Source of the DNA: Xiphias gladius
Taxonomy: Eukaryota > Chordata > Actinopteri > Istiophoriformes > Xiphiidae
Direction: 5' to 3'
NCBI RefSeq assembly: GCF_016859285.1
Contig: NC_053400.1
Location: 27,108,501-27,172,500 of the forward strand
Length of the DNA: 64,000 nt
Shown: one piece after another, positions 1-11,481 of the stretch
Layout of the letters: each line of letters begins with the position of its first letter
How positions within the stretch are numbered: position 1 is the stretch's first letter
Position numbers and translations under genes: made by a program
Notes under the pieces: generated by a model
Seen by the model: only the letters and a program-made list of their open reading frames with translations
What the model was told of the DNA's origin: nothing
Database searches by the model: none

Positions 1-119
1 GTATCAACAAAATAAACTAGGAAGGAAAAGAAGAGGAACAAGGGAAGAAGAAGGGAAAAGAAGGGGGAAGGCAGCGAGGAGTCTAGATAAATCATAATCC
101 TACCCCGTCAACCTAATAC

Positions 120-740
120 ACCCAAATGCAAAATACACGTTCAATTAACTCAGACACTTTCACTTTTATACATTACTGTGAAATGTGAATTGTCTCTCGT
201 GATTACAAGTTGCAAGATGTTTCACGAGGCGTTGCCAAATTCTGTCAAACTGAGAATGTTTATTTTCCAAAGTAAATCCACTCCTCTCAAAATGTGAGGT
301 GTTAATTAAGTCGTCTTGCCACATCTTAATAGTTGGGACAGTAGTTTTTTCCAGTGTGTAAGTTTTTTTTTTTTTCTTTTTTTAATGCTGTATGACTTTC
401 TGAGATGAAGTAAGATTCACGGTTGCTTCGAAGGAACCAAAGATGACAAGTAGAGTGTCCAGTTCTACATTGGAAGTAATGACTTGTGAGACAATATCAA
501 TAATACCAGACAGGAGAGGGTGAATTTTAGGACACTTGACGAAGCTATGGCTTAATGTGGCTTCTGCACGCTGGCATCTCTCACAAATGGGAGGGGCAGC
601 AGGACAGATTTTGTGTAGTTTACTTTAGAATAGTGGAGTCTATGTAATATCTTAAATTAAATGAAACAATGCGGGGTTTTGTTGATATTCACCACTGACT
701 CTGCCTGTACTTAATTTCCAGAACTGAACTTCTTTTCTTT
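120..740 (-). mobile_element. Decayed L1-type LINE, C-terminal ORF2 region
   Basis: Read on the minus strand, about 660 down to 480 gives, with one frameshift, a peptide resembling the C-terminal segment of L1/Tx1-clade ORF2. It starts with KILHRLHYSK and is followed by a cysteine/histidine cluster (CERC, then HSF and a further C before PKI). Further down, a segment reading TIKMWQDDL and then a QFDRIWQ-like motif is typical of the end of these proteins. Frameshifts and stops show that it is dead. It lies in what should be the last intron of pias1, in the opposite orientation. The assignment rests on family pattern recognition; edges are approximate. Confidence 0.6.
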
Positions 741-2695
741 TCTTCAAGGCGACAATCATCAGGTACGTACGACATGTGCATCACATCGTGTGGAGGTGCT
801 GAATTCACCAGCTAAATCAGTTTTGCTTTCAGTAAAAGCCGTGGAAGCCTGCGACCATGGTTTGTTTTAAAATAACACGGGCTCTGACTCTACACTCTGC
901 ACTCTGAAAAAACAAAGAAAAAGCCACACACTTAGCATAACAAACTTCCTCTTTGCTGTAAACAGAACTGTGATGGAAGATCCCTGATTCAGAGTCAACC
1001 ACTTCAGATTTGAAAAAAAAAACAACATATTTTAATCCTGGTATTTGGTGTAATTGGCCATAAAATGTTACACAACCTGCTGGTACACAGTGTACCTGTT
1101 TCAATGTCTACTAAGTTTGGACTGTGGTCTTTACGGGCTTTTTAAGGAGACACGAAAGCGAGACAGTTGACAAGTTATGTTCGTCACGCCACAGTTGCTG
1201 GTGGGTTGGGACTCCTCCTGTCCAGTCATCAGTCTAGTGTTTGGAAAACCGGGGCCATACTCACAAAGCATCCTATCTTCGATACTAAGCATGTGCTGCA
1301 TGCTTCAATAGTGCACAAAAAGCTCCTAGCTCAAAATGTCCTCTCTAGACCTGTTCTCAAAGCTGTCGAGAGGAACATTCACTGAGGAACTGAGAAAACC
1401 GAGTTAAAAAAAAAGGGCAGGTTTGACCCTGTTGCTTCCACGAGTGACTTCACTCGCCATCTCCGCAGTGACTGGAGCACAAACAAATTCAATTCGATAG
1501 ATTAACATCAACAGTGTGTCTGAAAAACATTAGCAGATGTGTTAATGTTACAAAGTAAAATACCTACTTGTTAAGCTGAGTGAACAAGTCTTTGATGGAG
1601 TAATTCTACATGCTGCACATCATCCGTTTCACCCTGTAATTCAGCAATAGCCATTAGATCAGATCTGGTTATTTAATTCTTGCAATTGGTGAGTATTTAA
1701 TGTTCACTGAATGAACTTTCAAACCTTCTCTTGCCATTTAGTGGTGCGGTGAGTAGATTGTTATCAAGTTGGCCACTATCATCATATGCTCTTAAAAATT
1801 CATTCATTTTCTATTTTTGCAAAACTCCGGTGCAATTAGGCTCCTTACCTGCAGCAGCTGACAGATGGCGAGACCTTAGAGTCCTCTAGAGTACTTCTAA
1901 CTTCTCCCAGACTCAGGAGCTCCTTTCAGAGCTAAAAATGCTTTGTGAGCTACTCTTCAGGTGCCTTTAGACTGCACGACAGCAACGTTCACTGTATGTC
2001 ACGCTCTGCAAAGATGGGTCTGATTAAAATCTTGGTTTGCAATCTGCGTCACACCGTAGGACATCACTTTGTCGTCACATCGCGCAACGAATGGCTGGTG
2101 AATCGTAGCTCTACCGTATAAAAACACACACATAAACAATGTAAACAGAAAAAAAGCATATGACAGCAGGCACATCATCAGCTCGTGTCTTCCATCTGCC
2201 CTGCTCGTACATTTTGAAAATAGAGCACAAAAACCACAAGAGAGGAGGAGGAGGAGGAGGAGAGTGTGGACCCGGTCATGGCTAGGGAAAAGTGGTGGTT
2301 TTTTTTCCCCACCCAAACTTTATTCATAGACAGCACTTAAAAAAATTGGCCGGTGAATTCTGCATCATTTCAAGTCGTAAACTGAGCGGTCAGTTTGCAG
2401 CGGTGGGTTGTAGCAGCAGTCACATTGTGAGAATTTGATACTAAATTACGGACACTGTCTGAATTTTGCCATCCATGGACATGTCTCACAGTGCGCTCGT
2501 GGACCGGTGCTTTAGATTGACAACCACGCTCAGACTGTAAAGGGGTCTCTAGAATGAAAAACTGACAGCCCCTTGATTTCAGGAGTTTCTCAAAACTCAG
2601 CCAGTCAAGAGCTACTTTTAGTATTAGGATGTTTGTGAATACGACTCCCGCCCGACTAACACTTCCTCCTCTCTCATGTTTCTCCTGCCGTTCAG
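741..2695 (+). other. Probable last intron of pias1 (partial)
   Basis: No coding exon is recognisable between the L1 relic and the pias1 terminal exon. A short (GGA)n tract lies near 2247-2263. The intron ends in a pyrimidine-rich stretch and CAG at 2693-2695. The preceding pias1 exons (SAP, PINIT and SP-RING domains) are not in the window. Confidence 0.6.
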
Positions 2696-3043
2696 CATTA
2701 CAACATGGTGATGGCAGCCGCAGGCGACCACGAGCTGCTTCTCAACCGCTTCCTGCCCTACAGCACCACCTCCTCCTCCACCTCCCAGCTGTTCCTCGAC
2801 CAGTCAGGAGCCTCGTCAGCCACTCCGCTGACTGCACCAACCAACGGGGCGAGCAGCTCGGGCAGCAGCAGCAGCCTGGTCTCGTCCAGCAGCCTCCGTG
2901 ACACTCACTCCACACACTCGTCTTCACACTCGGGCTCACACTCCTCACACACACACCCCGGGGTGTTGGCCGGCCGGAGCAGCACTGAAGCAGCAGTGGC
3001 AGCTATTTACGGCGGGATACCTGATGTTATATCGTTGGACTGA
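2696..3043 (+). CDS. pias1: PIAS1 SUMO E3 ligase, terminal coding exon (partial gene)
   Basis: PIAS1 is a nuclear SUMO E3 ligase and inhibitor of activated STAT1. Its DNA-binding SAP, PINIT and catalytic SP-RING regions come from upstream exons outside the window. This exon starts in phase 0 after CAG at 2693-2695 and encodes 115 residues ending at TGA 3041-3043. PIAS1 hallmarks are RFLPYS, then SQLFLDQ, a Ser-rich GSSSGSSSSLVSSSSLRD-like stretch, and the C-terminus IPDVISLD. Compared with my memory of mammalian PIAS1, this exon carries extra Ser/His repeats (HSTHSSSHSGSHSSHTH). The receptor gene follows on the same strand about 5 kb downstream. Which teleost pias1 copy this is cannot be decided here. 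Confidence 0.92.
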   Translation, partial: HYNMVMAAAGDHELLLNRFLPYSTTSSSTSQLFLDQSGASSATPLTAPTNGASSSGSSSSLVSSSSLRDTHSTHSSSHSGSHSSHTHPGVLAGRSSTEAAVAAIYGGIPDVISLD

Positions 3044-3865
3044 CTCAAGAAGAGTCAAGACTATGCTTTGGGTCCAGCTACGATCCAGTAACGAACCCAA
3101 TCACAAACTGTTTTTGATTGCAGGGTAAAGTTTTGATCCAGAAAACTAGACTGGCCCCAATTCATTAAACTCCAAACGTTTATGGAGTGGTAATGACAAG
3201 ACTGCCTCATGAAGAGCACTAATATTATGAGTAACAGGCCTGAGGGTTCCCTTCACTAGACCGACCTGAAAACAGTACTGAGTCATCACTTAAAGGGGTC
3301 AGCTGTGGACATTGTTGTGCTGTACTGACTTCCGATCAGAAACTTGTCCAGCATGTGAACCCACGTTACTGCTATAGTGGTACCAACCCGGCACAAACAG
3401 CAAAGACGCTACCTGAGCAAAAACACAACGGAGGATGGCTCTTTTTTACAAAAACCAGGAGTGGCACCGTGTACAGAGAACAAAATATATTTTCCTCTTT
3501 TACTTTTATATGTTATATCGGGACATTTTCAGTCTAGTGAGCTGCTTCTATAGCTGTTTTCAAGTGGAGGACTGAGGGGTTTTTTTTTTCACAAAAGCTT
3601 ATACATATGCCTGTTGCCATGTGGTTTTCTTTTTCTTCTGTTTTAACTCTATCCTGTTTAAATTTTCCATTTGTATTTCTCCAATATAAACTTCAATTCT
3701 ATGTCCCTTTCTCTTTCTCTCTTGCTCAAGTTCATTTTTAAATTCATGGTGTATTATTTCTCTATCCAATGACAAGAACTTTTCAGACGCTGAATTTACA
3801 GTTTATTCATGTACTAATAATTTTATTATGCTTTTAAGTTATGTATGATATTTAAACAGTTATAG

Positions 3866-3904
3866 AATATATATGTATATTTGTGTGTATGTATATATAT
3901 GTTT

Positions 3905-3940
<36 letters not shown>

Positions 3941-3973
3941 CACACATGTATGCATATATACACATGTATGCAC

Positions 3974-4051
<78 letters not shown>

Positions 4052-4056
4052 GTGTG
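3866..4056. repeat. (TA)n/(TG)n alternating purine-pyrimidine tract
   Basis: About 190 bp of nearly pure purine/pyrimidine alternation, mainly TATA with ACACATGTATGCA interruptions, ends in (TG)n. It could form cruciform or Z-DNA. It lies in the likely pias1 3' UTR. Confidence 0.9.
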
Positions 4057-5369
4057 CATTCCCTTTGACCGTCAGGTTAATGCTGTGGGGAGTGAGTAGG
4101 TGGAAATTAGTCATTTTTTGGTTTTTCATTTTTCACTCCCTCATCTCCGGTTCATTATAACGACTCTGGCGGCATGCAGCATTTAGAAATGGAGACTTTT
4201 AGACTATTTATACTTGCCAGTTTTGAGCTGGAAGAGTTCTTTTTTTTTTGTTTTTTTTGTTTTTTTTTGCACAATGCCAAAAAAATAGCGTACGGTACCT
4301 ATGAAACTGATCACAATAATCAGAGTGCAGTGGCGTCTGTCTGTTGCCACAGTGTTTTCAGTCAAGTGTCCAGCTGGTGGCTGTTCAGGCATTTTAACTG
4401 TGTCCTTTTGTCTCTTGTCTTCTCAGTTTTATCTTTCTTGCTTGACTGTTAAAAAGTAATTACGATGGAGGTCAAACTGTTACAGCAACGTCAGGCCTTT
4501 TAAAGATACAGGCGTCCGTGACACGTGCCACAGCTCCACTGAGGCGAGTGACCAAGTTTAAACTAGTGCCTGTTTGTGTGCATGCTTCACAGCGTGTTTG
4601 GGACAGAGTTTTCAGACTCGAAAGAATGTCTTAAATGGTCACCCACAATCTCTGTCCCATCTCTGTCTAAGCAGTTTGTGCAAATTTGACATGTGACGGA
4701 TATCTATAACTGTCTAGGGGGCTATCTTTGGGAAAAGCACTTGTGGAAAGGCACAGAATAGTGTAAGCAGGCTATTTAGTGCCACAGTGAAAGCTGGTGA
4801 TGTAAGCATGCCAACTTAGACTGGGCACGGAGCCAGCTGGTTTAAAAATACATGACCTGTCTGGAACTTAAAAACCCTACAAGATAGTCAGTGTACGACG
4901 TGGAAGTGTCAAAGTGAGGTGGAGGTTTCAGGATACCTCGATGTTGCGGCCATTCAGCTGAAAACGCAGGGTTTTCTCATGAATGTATTGTACAATTTTA
5001 AGAGTGGACTCACTTTTGTTCCTCGCTTCCATTACAGTTATTAACAGAACCAAGTTTTTAGAGATTCCCAGCAGAGAGCGGTCACATTACTAGTGACACG
5101 CAGTAGACCTGGTACACCTCCTGCCCCGTCAGCCCACCCTTCTTCCAAGCCTGTGTGTCCTTGAAACTTTCCCAGAGTCCCCTCCTATCAGTCTCACCTC
5201 AATCTTCTACTTCCAGACGTCTGAGACAGGCAGCTCACTTCAAAGCCTAATTATCCCCGCCACAATGAGATAATCACCTCTGACAGCAACCCCCCATCAC
5301 CTGACACCCCCTGTCCTGTCCTTCAGCAACTAACAGGGAGACTGTAGACAACCTAAAATGAACCCTAGC

Positions 5370-5393
5370 TCTCCCTCCCTCCCTCCCTCCCTC
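5370..5393. repeat. (CTCC)n microsatellite
   Basis: A perfect CTCC repeat of about six units lies in the probable pias1 3' UTR. Confidence 0.85.
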
Positions 5394-7550
5394 GCTTTTG
5401 TTATCTTTAACTTTATTCCCTGTTCTTCTCATGGGAACGAACCTCGGCTCTCAAACTGACTCAATCATTTGCCGGAACAAGTCTCGTGTATTTCCTGTGT
5501 TGTGCAGTATTTTATTTATTTTGTATTCTTATGTCTATATATTATATTTTTACAAATTGTTCGATTTCCATGGGTGAGAGTGTGAGTCAGCTGTTGTGAT
5601 ATGATTTTATTTAATATGCATTTTATTAATATTCTCTGCCAGCTGCGCGATTTCTGAAAAAGGTATCGTTTAGTTATTCATCACGGAAATATCTGTGTTC
5701 ATTGTCTTAGGAGCTGACTTTATAATGAGGCACAAAATACACGCTTAATTAATACGTGGATGACTCATGATGATATAATGTATGAATTTATTCAGGATGT
5801 ATTATGAATTCCTGTTTCTCACCATTAAGGAATGATTGAGTCACTGTGAGTTTATGTGATTAGTTAACGCTTGACGGATTCATATTTCTGTTAGAGCAGG
5901 AACTGTTCTGCTTTCGGAGAGGCTGGTCAAAAGCATGGGTCTTAAATATCCTTTTCCCTTATCCCTGTCGAGAGTATCTGTATCCAGGTTTGGTCATCTG
6001 GATTTTGCTGATAACTTTATGGGTTGACAAAAATCTCCTTTTCCTTAAACAAAATAAATCGCTTTAAAAACCCATTGGATTAGCTAAAAGTGCAAGGTTG
6101 CAGAGTGCAAAACGTTCGGAAAACCAGAAAACCTGTGTTTCATAGCTTGTGAAAAGCTCTGGAGATGGATGGTTTTCACAGAACAGCAATGTTACATAAC
6201 TGGATTCCAGCTAATTTGGTGGCACATGAAATATGTGTGAGGTAACTATGAGTTAACAATTAATTAAGTGATTAATCTGCTAAGTGTTAACTGTTCGCTT
6301 AAACATGTGTTTGTGCCTTTATTATAAAGTGTTACCCGGATTTGCTGATGAAGACATTGATCCCTTCGTTTCGATGATGCTAGTTTGATTATTAATCACC
6401 AGTATTTGGATACTTGATAAGGTGGTCACAGTTAAGGAACGCATTTGATCGCAATTTTAATTTATTTGAACTTCTTCTTCCCTCACGATTGCCATGCAGC
6501 AGATTATAATTATGCACGTGAAGTGAGAGAGCAGACCGTTTTGAATGTGTTTCTGTTGAAGTGCTCTACATACTGGTGTCTGTACGGGATTACCAAAAAA
6601 GTCAGATCCTCTTCCCCTACAATTTGTTTCATCGAAGGGCCCACGGCTCCCTCCTGTGGTTCCCGGTTGCTAGTTTTAGGGAGAAGCAGTCATTATTGAG
6701 CTGGGTTTTCCTTTCTTTCGTTCTCTAACAAATGGACCTTTTTTGTTAGAAAATGTCGGATTGCACGCAGGGATGGATAAGCACAGGGCTGTTGCCGTCT
6801 CAGTCCCCCCTGCAACCTCAGTCACACACGTGTGTGAACACGTGCGTAGAATATATACAGCATTTTTTTGCAGCAGCTTATGTGTTTGCTGGTTTGAACT
6901 CTGTGTGAGGACACTGGGGCAAAAACCAACATCCGCACAGAATAAAGTGAATGGAATAAGGCCACTTCTATCAGTAGTTGCTCTTAATGGTGTTTTCAAG
7001 AGCTCTACGGGCAACCTCGGCAAGTAGCTCACCTCCTAGGTTGTCACGATGTCTCACCTTAGATAAAAGGGAAAAAGTCAGCTATGTGTATATTATGTCT
7101 GTATGGAAACCTGAAAACTGAAAGTTCAGATTCAAACATGGTTGTTTGATGTCCGTTTGTATGCTTTTGTGTGTCGATTCAGAGCGAGAGAATAAATTAA
7201 TTTATATATTTTTTAGAAAATGAAAGCTGTATTATTATTAAAAAAAAAAAAAAAAAAAAAGGACTGTGGCCAATAAAGAGTCTCACACAGCTGAAATAAT
7301 CTCAAAGTCAGACTCGAGTCGACATCTGCACTCACTGCCTTAAAACATTCACAGGTTCTGTTTCACAGCTCCAATCCGAGAAAAATCATAAAAAGGCTTT
7401 TCAAGGAGGGAAAGGAGAAGACAGTGTACAGTAGACCCTTGTCAGTTTGTACAAATATACCAAGTGAAAAAAAAAAATATTTATTACCTGCATTGGAAGA
7501 AATTGTTTACTTATTGAATGTTACCTGTTTATGTAGAAAAGTTTAGATGT

Positions 7551-7604
7551 AATAAAATGCATTCTGTTATGCCTCCGTGTGTTGTTGTGGGTTTTTTTTT
7601 TTTT
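7551..7604 (+). terminator. Poly(A) signal candidate for pias1
   Basis: AATAAA at 7551-7556 is followed about 20-50 bases later by GTGTGTTGTTGTGGG and a T run. This is the classical arrangement of a vertebrate cleavage/polyadenylation site. Confidence 0.5.
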
Positions 7605-8097
7605 ACCAGCCTGTTACGCTTAGAGCTGAGCACTGGGTGGCAGCAGAGAGTCGTTTTTGCGCTACTTCTCCCCTTGCTGTCGTGGTACAAAAACCAATCA
7701 CGCACGCTTTGTCCACTCCGGCCGGTGCCTTCCCGGCTGAGACGCGCGCATCTCGAGTTATTAATGAGATGTTTTTCTGTTTTGGATAAAAAGTGATGGA
7801 GAAGCCTAACGCCCGGAGGAGGCCTCCGTCACGCACAAGACTGATGGACGCACTTGACCTAACCTGGGGGGGGGGGTCAGTGATGGTGAATGACTGTGCG
7901 TCCTGGAGAATAGAGGAGGGGAGAGGAGAGAACAGGAGGGTGGGGTGGATACAGACGGAGGAGTTGAGATGGCAACACGTACTCAACGCCAATGTGGCAC
8001 TCCGAGACCCAGCTGTATCTGGGCATCAAATGTTTTGTGTCCAACTTTGATGTAGACTGCACACTTTATCTAGAGGTGCCTGCGGGCTGCCGACATT
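7576..8097 (+). promoter_or_regulatory. Upstream region of the RXFP3-like gene
   Basis: The region is more GC-rich than its surroundings and includes a G run near 7867-7876. It contains presumed promoter and 5' UTR of the receptor. No TATA box in a convincing position was identified. An in-frame TAG at 8071-8073 closes the reading frame upstream of the receptor start. Confidence 0.3.
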
Positions 8098-9084
8098 ATG
8101 AATGAGGAAAACGGAAGCGTCTGTCTGAACAGGTCCCTGACGGAGATGGACCTCTTCAGCAACCTGGAGGACATCGACGTGACGGCTGACGGGAGCCCGG
8201 TTCTGAGATTCCTCATCTGCCTCGTCTATTCGGCAGTGTGCGCTGCGGGTCTGGTGGGCAACCTGCTGGTCCTCTTCTTCATCAGGGTCAAGAAAGAGAG
8301 GAAGAAGTCCAGAGTGAACTTCTTCGTGCTCAACTTGGCAGTGACGGACCTGCAGTTTGTTCTCACCCTGCCCTTCTGGGCCGTGGACACCGCGCTGGAC
8401 TTCAGCTGGCCGTTTGGAGACGCCATGTGCAAGGTCGTCCTCTCCATCACCGTGATGAACATGTACGCCAGCGTCTTTTTTCTCACCGCCATGAGCGTGA
8501 CCCGCTACTGGTCGGTCGCCTCAGCTCTGAAGAACGGAGCCGTGCATAGGTCCTGTCCCGCCAAATGGATCTGCGCGACTATTTGGACACTGGCGACTCT
8601 GGCGACTGCGCCGACGTCGATTTTCTCAACTGTCAGCAACGTAACCGGGGAAAAACTGTGTTTGCTACGGTTCCCGGGTGGACAGTACTGGTTAGCAGTT
8701 TATCACATACAGAAAATACTCGTGGGCTTCGTATTGCCGATGTGCACCGTGTCCATCAGCTACATCATGCTGCTGCGTTTCATCCGCAGTCGGAGTATGA
8801 AAACAAGCAACCCCAAACGGAGATCCCAAGTCACAAAATCGATCAGCATCGTCGTGCTGTCCTTCTTCCTGTGCTGGATGCCAAACCACGCCATCACCTT
8901 GTGGAGCGTGCTGGTCAAGCTGAACGCCGCAAACTGGGACAGAGCGTATTACATCGTCCACACGTATGTGTTCCCACTGACCGTCTGCCTGGCGCACACC
9001 AACAGCTGCCTGAATCCGATTATTTACTGCCTCATGAGGAAGGAGTTCCGGAACAAACTGAGAGGTCTGATACACAGAGGATAG
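8098..9084 (+). CDS. rxfp3: Relaxin-3 receptor family GPCR (RXFP3-like), intronless
   Basis: This is a plasma-membrane class A receptor for relaxin-3/INSL5-type peptides; the family couples to Gi. The 328-residue ORF is uninterrupted, and an in-frame stop at 8071 supports the start. Two N-glycosylation sites (N5, N11) precede seven membrane segments at about 34-62, 73-97, 108-139, 155-179, 197-228, 245-273 and 282-312. Class A landmarks are GN at 54-55, LNLAVTD at 78-84, the C111-C188 disulfide pair, CWMP at 259-262 and NPIIY at 306-310. The DRY motif is TRY (135-137), as in mammalian RXFP3. The WxxExxxD ligand-binding motif appears as WAVDTALD (94-101), with Asp for Glu. The C-tail is only about 16 residues, far shorter than in human RXFP3. 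Teleosts carry several rxfp3 paralogues; the subtype (3-1, 3-2 or 3-3) needs a tree. Confidence 0.94.
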   Translation: MNEENGSVCLNRSLTEMDLFSNLEDIDVTADGSPVLRFLICLVYSAVCAAGLVGNLLVLFFIRVKKERKKSRVNFFVLNLAVTDLQFVLTLPFWAVDTALDFSWPFGDAMCKVVLSITVMNMYASVFFLTAMSVTRYWSVASALKNGAVHRSCPAKWICATIWTLATLATAPTSIFSTVSNVTGEKLCLLRFPGGQYWLAVYHIQKILVGFVLPMCTVSISYIMLLRFIRSRSMKTSNPKRRSQVTKSISIVVLSFFLCWMPNHAITLWSVLVKLNAANWDRAYYIVHTYVFPLTVCLAHTNSCLNPIIYCLMRKEFRNKLRGLIHRG

Positions 9085-10916
9085 TGTTTTGTGTTGTTTT
9101 GGAGCGTTGTGAGTGATTTGGCAGGGCGCGCAAATGTGTTGGCAAAAAAGTAACCGAGACGCACCGGGTGCGCACGGCACAAAAAACAAAAACAAAACAA
9201 AACAAAAAAAAAACAAAAACGGCATGGAGTGAGAGAGGAGACCCGTCAGAAAGCACAATCGGGACAAGCAGCATCACGTCGACGCTATTTATTCGATTCT
9301 GCTCGTGGAGAAATGTTCGTTTCATCAGCGCGTCTTGTCTTTAAGGGCTTGCGTAATGTGGCTGATTTCTATAGAGAACCCACCGTAGCTGGTTGAGGGT
9401 TATATGCATAGGAGTTGCTGATTCTGGGTAAAAATATATATATATATATATTACATGTATGACCACTGTGGCACTGCTTGTAAAATAACCATTAGGAGCG
9501 ATGTATCTCTAGTCCACAGTCCAAGTGTCTGCGTGCGTAATTGCGCATGACAATTACCCGACGACTCAGTGTGCTCGTGTTATAATTCAACAGGTGAAAA
9601 GCGGCCGAGCTCTTTCTACATCCGCATGTGAATGTCTTAGCAACCGGTGAACGACAAGTGTGTTTATAACACAATCACGGCCACGCACGTCACCTCATCA
9701 CATGCTGAGGCAAAGGGGGGCAAAGACATTGATAGGTTATTGACTATAACGTGCCAAAATCAACGGCACAACATGGATGAAATATGATTGTTTCGAATGG
9801 GCAAAAAAATAAATAAATAAATAAATCAAAAAACAAAAGCTTTATCCACTATTCGTGACGATACAAATGTACTTAGGTTTTCACATGGGTGAGGTTTCCT
9901 CATAAATAATAACTGAGAGAGCAGCAGTCGAAAGGTAGCGGGTGATAAGATTTGATCAGCGGGTGTTAACAAGTTATGGAGGTCTGAGCCGAGCAACAAG
10001 GAACACACATGCATGTAAAACAGAGCAGAGGCGTTTGCCTCCTGCGGGCCCCCCCCCCGCTCAGTCGGAAAGAACGGGCGGTCCCGCTGCAGCTTCGAGG
10101 CCTCGACCGCGCAGAGCGGGCGGAGGACGCGGAACTTCTAATGGATCCATATGCTCGGCGCCGAGAGCTGTCCCACCATCGCTCGTGCAGTGGCACTGCA
10201 GGAGACACGTGCACAAAAGGCCTCACTGAGTGGGTCAGCGCGACGCAGCGCACGTGCGCACCCGGCTGGGTGCCACGTGCGCGCACTCGTATCAGAAACC
10301 GGCCTCTACTTTCGTCTGACAGGAGGGACAGCGGCTGCAGTTGCGGGTTGAATTACGATGGCCTGACTGTGACATGTGGAACCGAGCAGAAGACAAGGCG
10401 GCCAGTTCCTGCCTTATTTACAGAAGGATTCAAAGGAACCATCGAACTGTGTTTGTCGTATGTATTGACGTGGGTTTTTGATTTTTATGTATCAATTAAT
10501 TTATTACTCGACTCTGTTTTTAGGATTTTATTGTTTGATTTTGTGTTGTGCCTGTCTGCCATGTTGGAAATAAGTGGATCAGATCCATTAAAAAAAAAAA
10601 AATCCAATAAAATAAAAGAAAAACCCTCATCATTTAGCAACGTCATCAAAATGGTAAATGGTGAGACAAAGCGGTTCAAACGTGTTATTAAAAAACAGCC
10701 CATTCCTTTCCCAAAGATGTCCCTTCCAAACTAAACACCCCTCACTCTTTTTATTCTTCCATCATTTTGAATGTCCTGTTTCTTTTGTCTGAACTTAAGT
10801 CATTATTCAAGACAGTTCAACTGACACAGTCAAAACACTCTTCTATGAATGAATCAAGCAAATTATCGCTCCGCTCATATTTAGCACATGGATGTGGATG
10901 ACTCATACAATCGTCT

Positions 10917-10967
<51 letters not shown>

Positions 10968-11284
10968 AAAGAAAAACAGTAGGTCACAGGTGCAGATCCC
11001 ATGCTCGGATCACACACACACGTAAATCATCATCTATGATGGTGATTTTACTGTCATGAAAACAATATTTTTCTTTTTACCTTCACTGGTTGTTCTTTTT
11101 TCTTCTTTCCCATTAATCATCTTGTGGAGCCCGAGTGTATATGAAGTAGTTGAAAAACCAGCTCCACGTCGACCAGCTACAACATTAAAATGCTGCTTAC
11201 ACATTCATTAAACAATAAAAATAAAATAACAAAAAAACAATAACACTGTGTCTATATATATATATATAGACGTAGAAAAATAAA
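9085..11284. other. Receptor 3' flank and intergenic DNA
   Basis: An A-rich CAAAA tract lies just after the stop (9180-9220), with a short (TA)n at 9430-9451 and an ATAA repeat at 9807-9826. A CpG-rich patch at about 10020-10330 contains an unrecognised open frame (see rejected items). Possible poly(A) signals (AATAAA) lie near 9807 and 10608. No recognisable gene was found. Confidence 0.5.
10919..10965. repeat. (TG)n microsatellite
   Basis: About 23 perfect TG units. Confidence 0.95.
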
Positions 11285-11481
11285 ATATGTCGGCCAGAGG
11301 AGCCATTTTTCAGGAGAATGAGTACTTTCAGAGTTTGATATTTAATGCATTTTGCTGATAATATCATATTATTGTTACTCAAGTAAGATATTAATGCTGA
11401 ACTTTTTCACTTGTAATTGAGTATTTAAAGATTGTTGTATAGGTACTTCAGAGTATATCATCTTAGTGCTTCTTCCACCAT
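11285..11481. repeat. AAGTAC-rich terminal-inverted repeat, partial copy
   Basis: It shares the GAGCCATTTTT, GAGTACTTTCA and CTTCTTCCACCA order of the better preserved copy at 32079-32357. The left end is missing or decayed. Confidence 0.5.

Larger units (their letters stand above)
3044..7575 (+). other. pias1: Probable pias1 3' UTR
   Basis: There are no convincing ORFs. The region holds a long TA/TG alternating tract (3866-4056), a (CTCC)n tract at 5370-5393 and a poly(A) run at 7241-7260. The best poly(A) signal followed by a GT/T-rich element is at 7551-7604, so the UTR may be about 4.5 kb. Earlier sites such as the AATAAA near 7191 are possible. Transcript data would decide. Confidence 0.4.

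Noticed and set aside
3860..4160. Tyr/Ile/His-rich ORFs on both strands
   Set aside because: They are translations of the TA/TG microsatellite.
10009..10734. 241-codon plus-strand ORF downstream of the receptor gene
   Set aside because: It is Arg/Cys-rich in a CpG-rich patch, then hydrophobic, then Lys-rich over a poly(A) tract. There is no coherent domain or recognisable family. One such ORF by chance in 64 kb is plausible.
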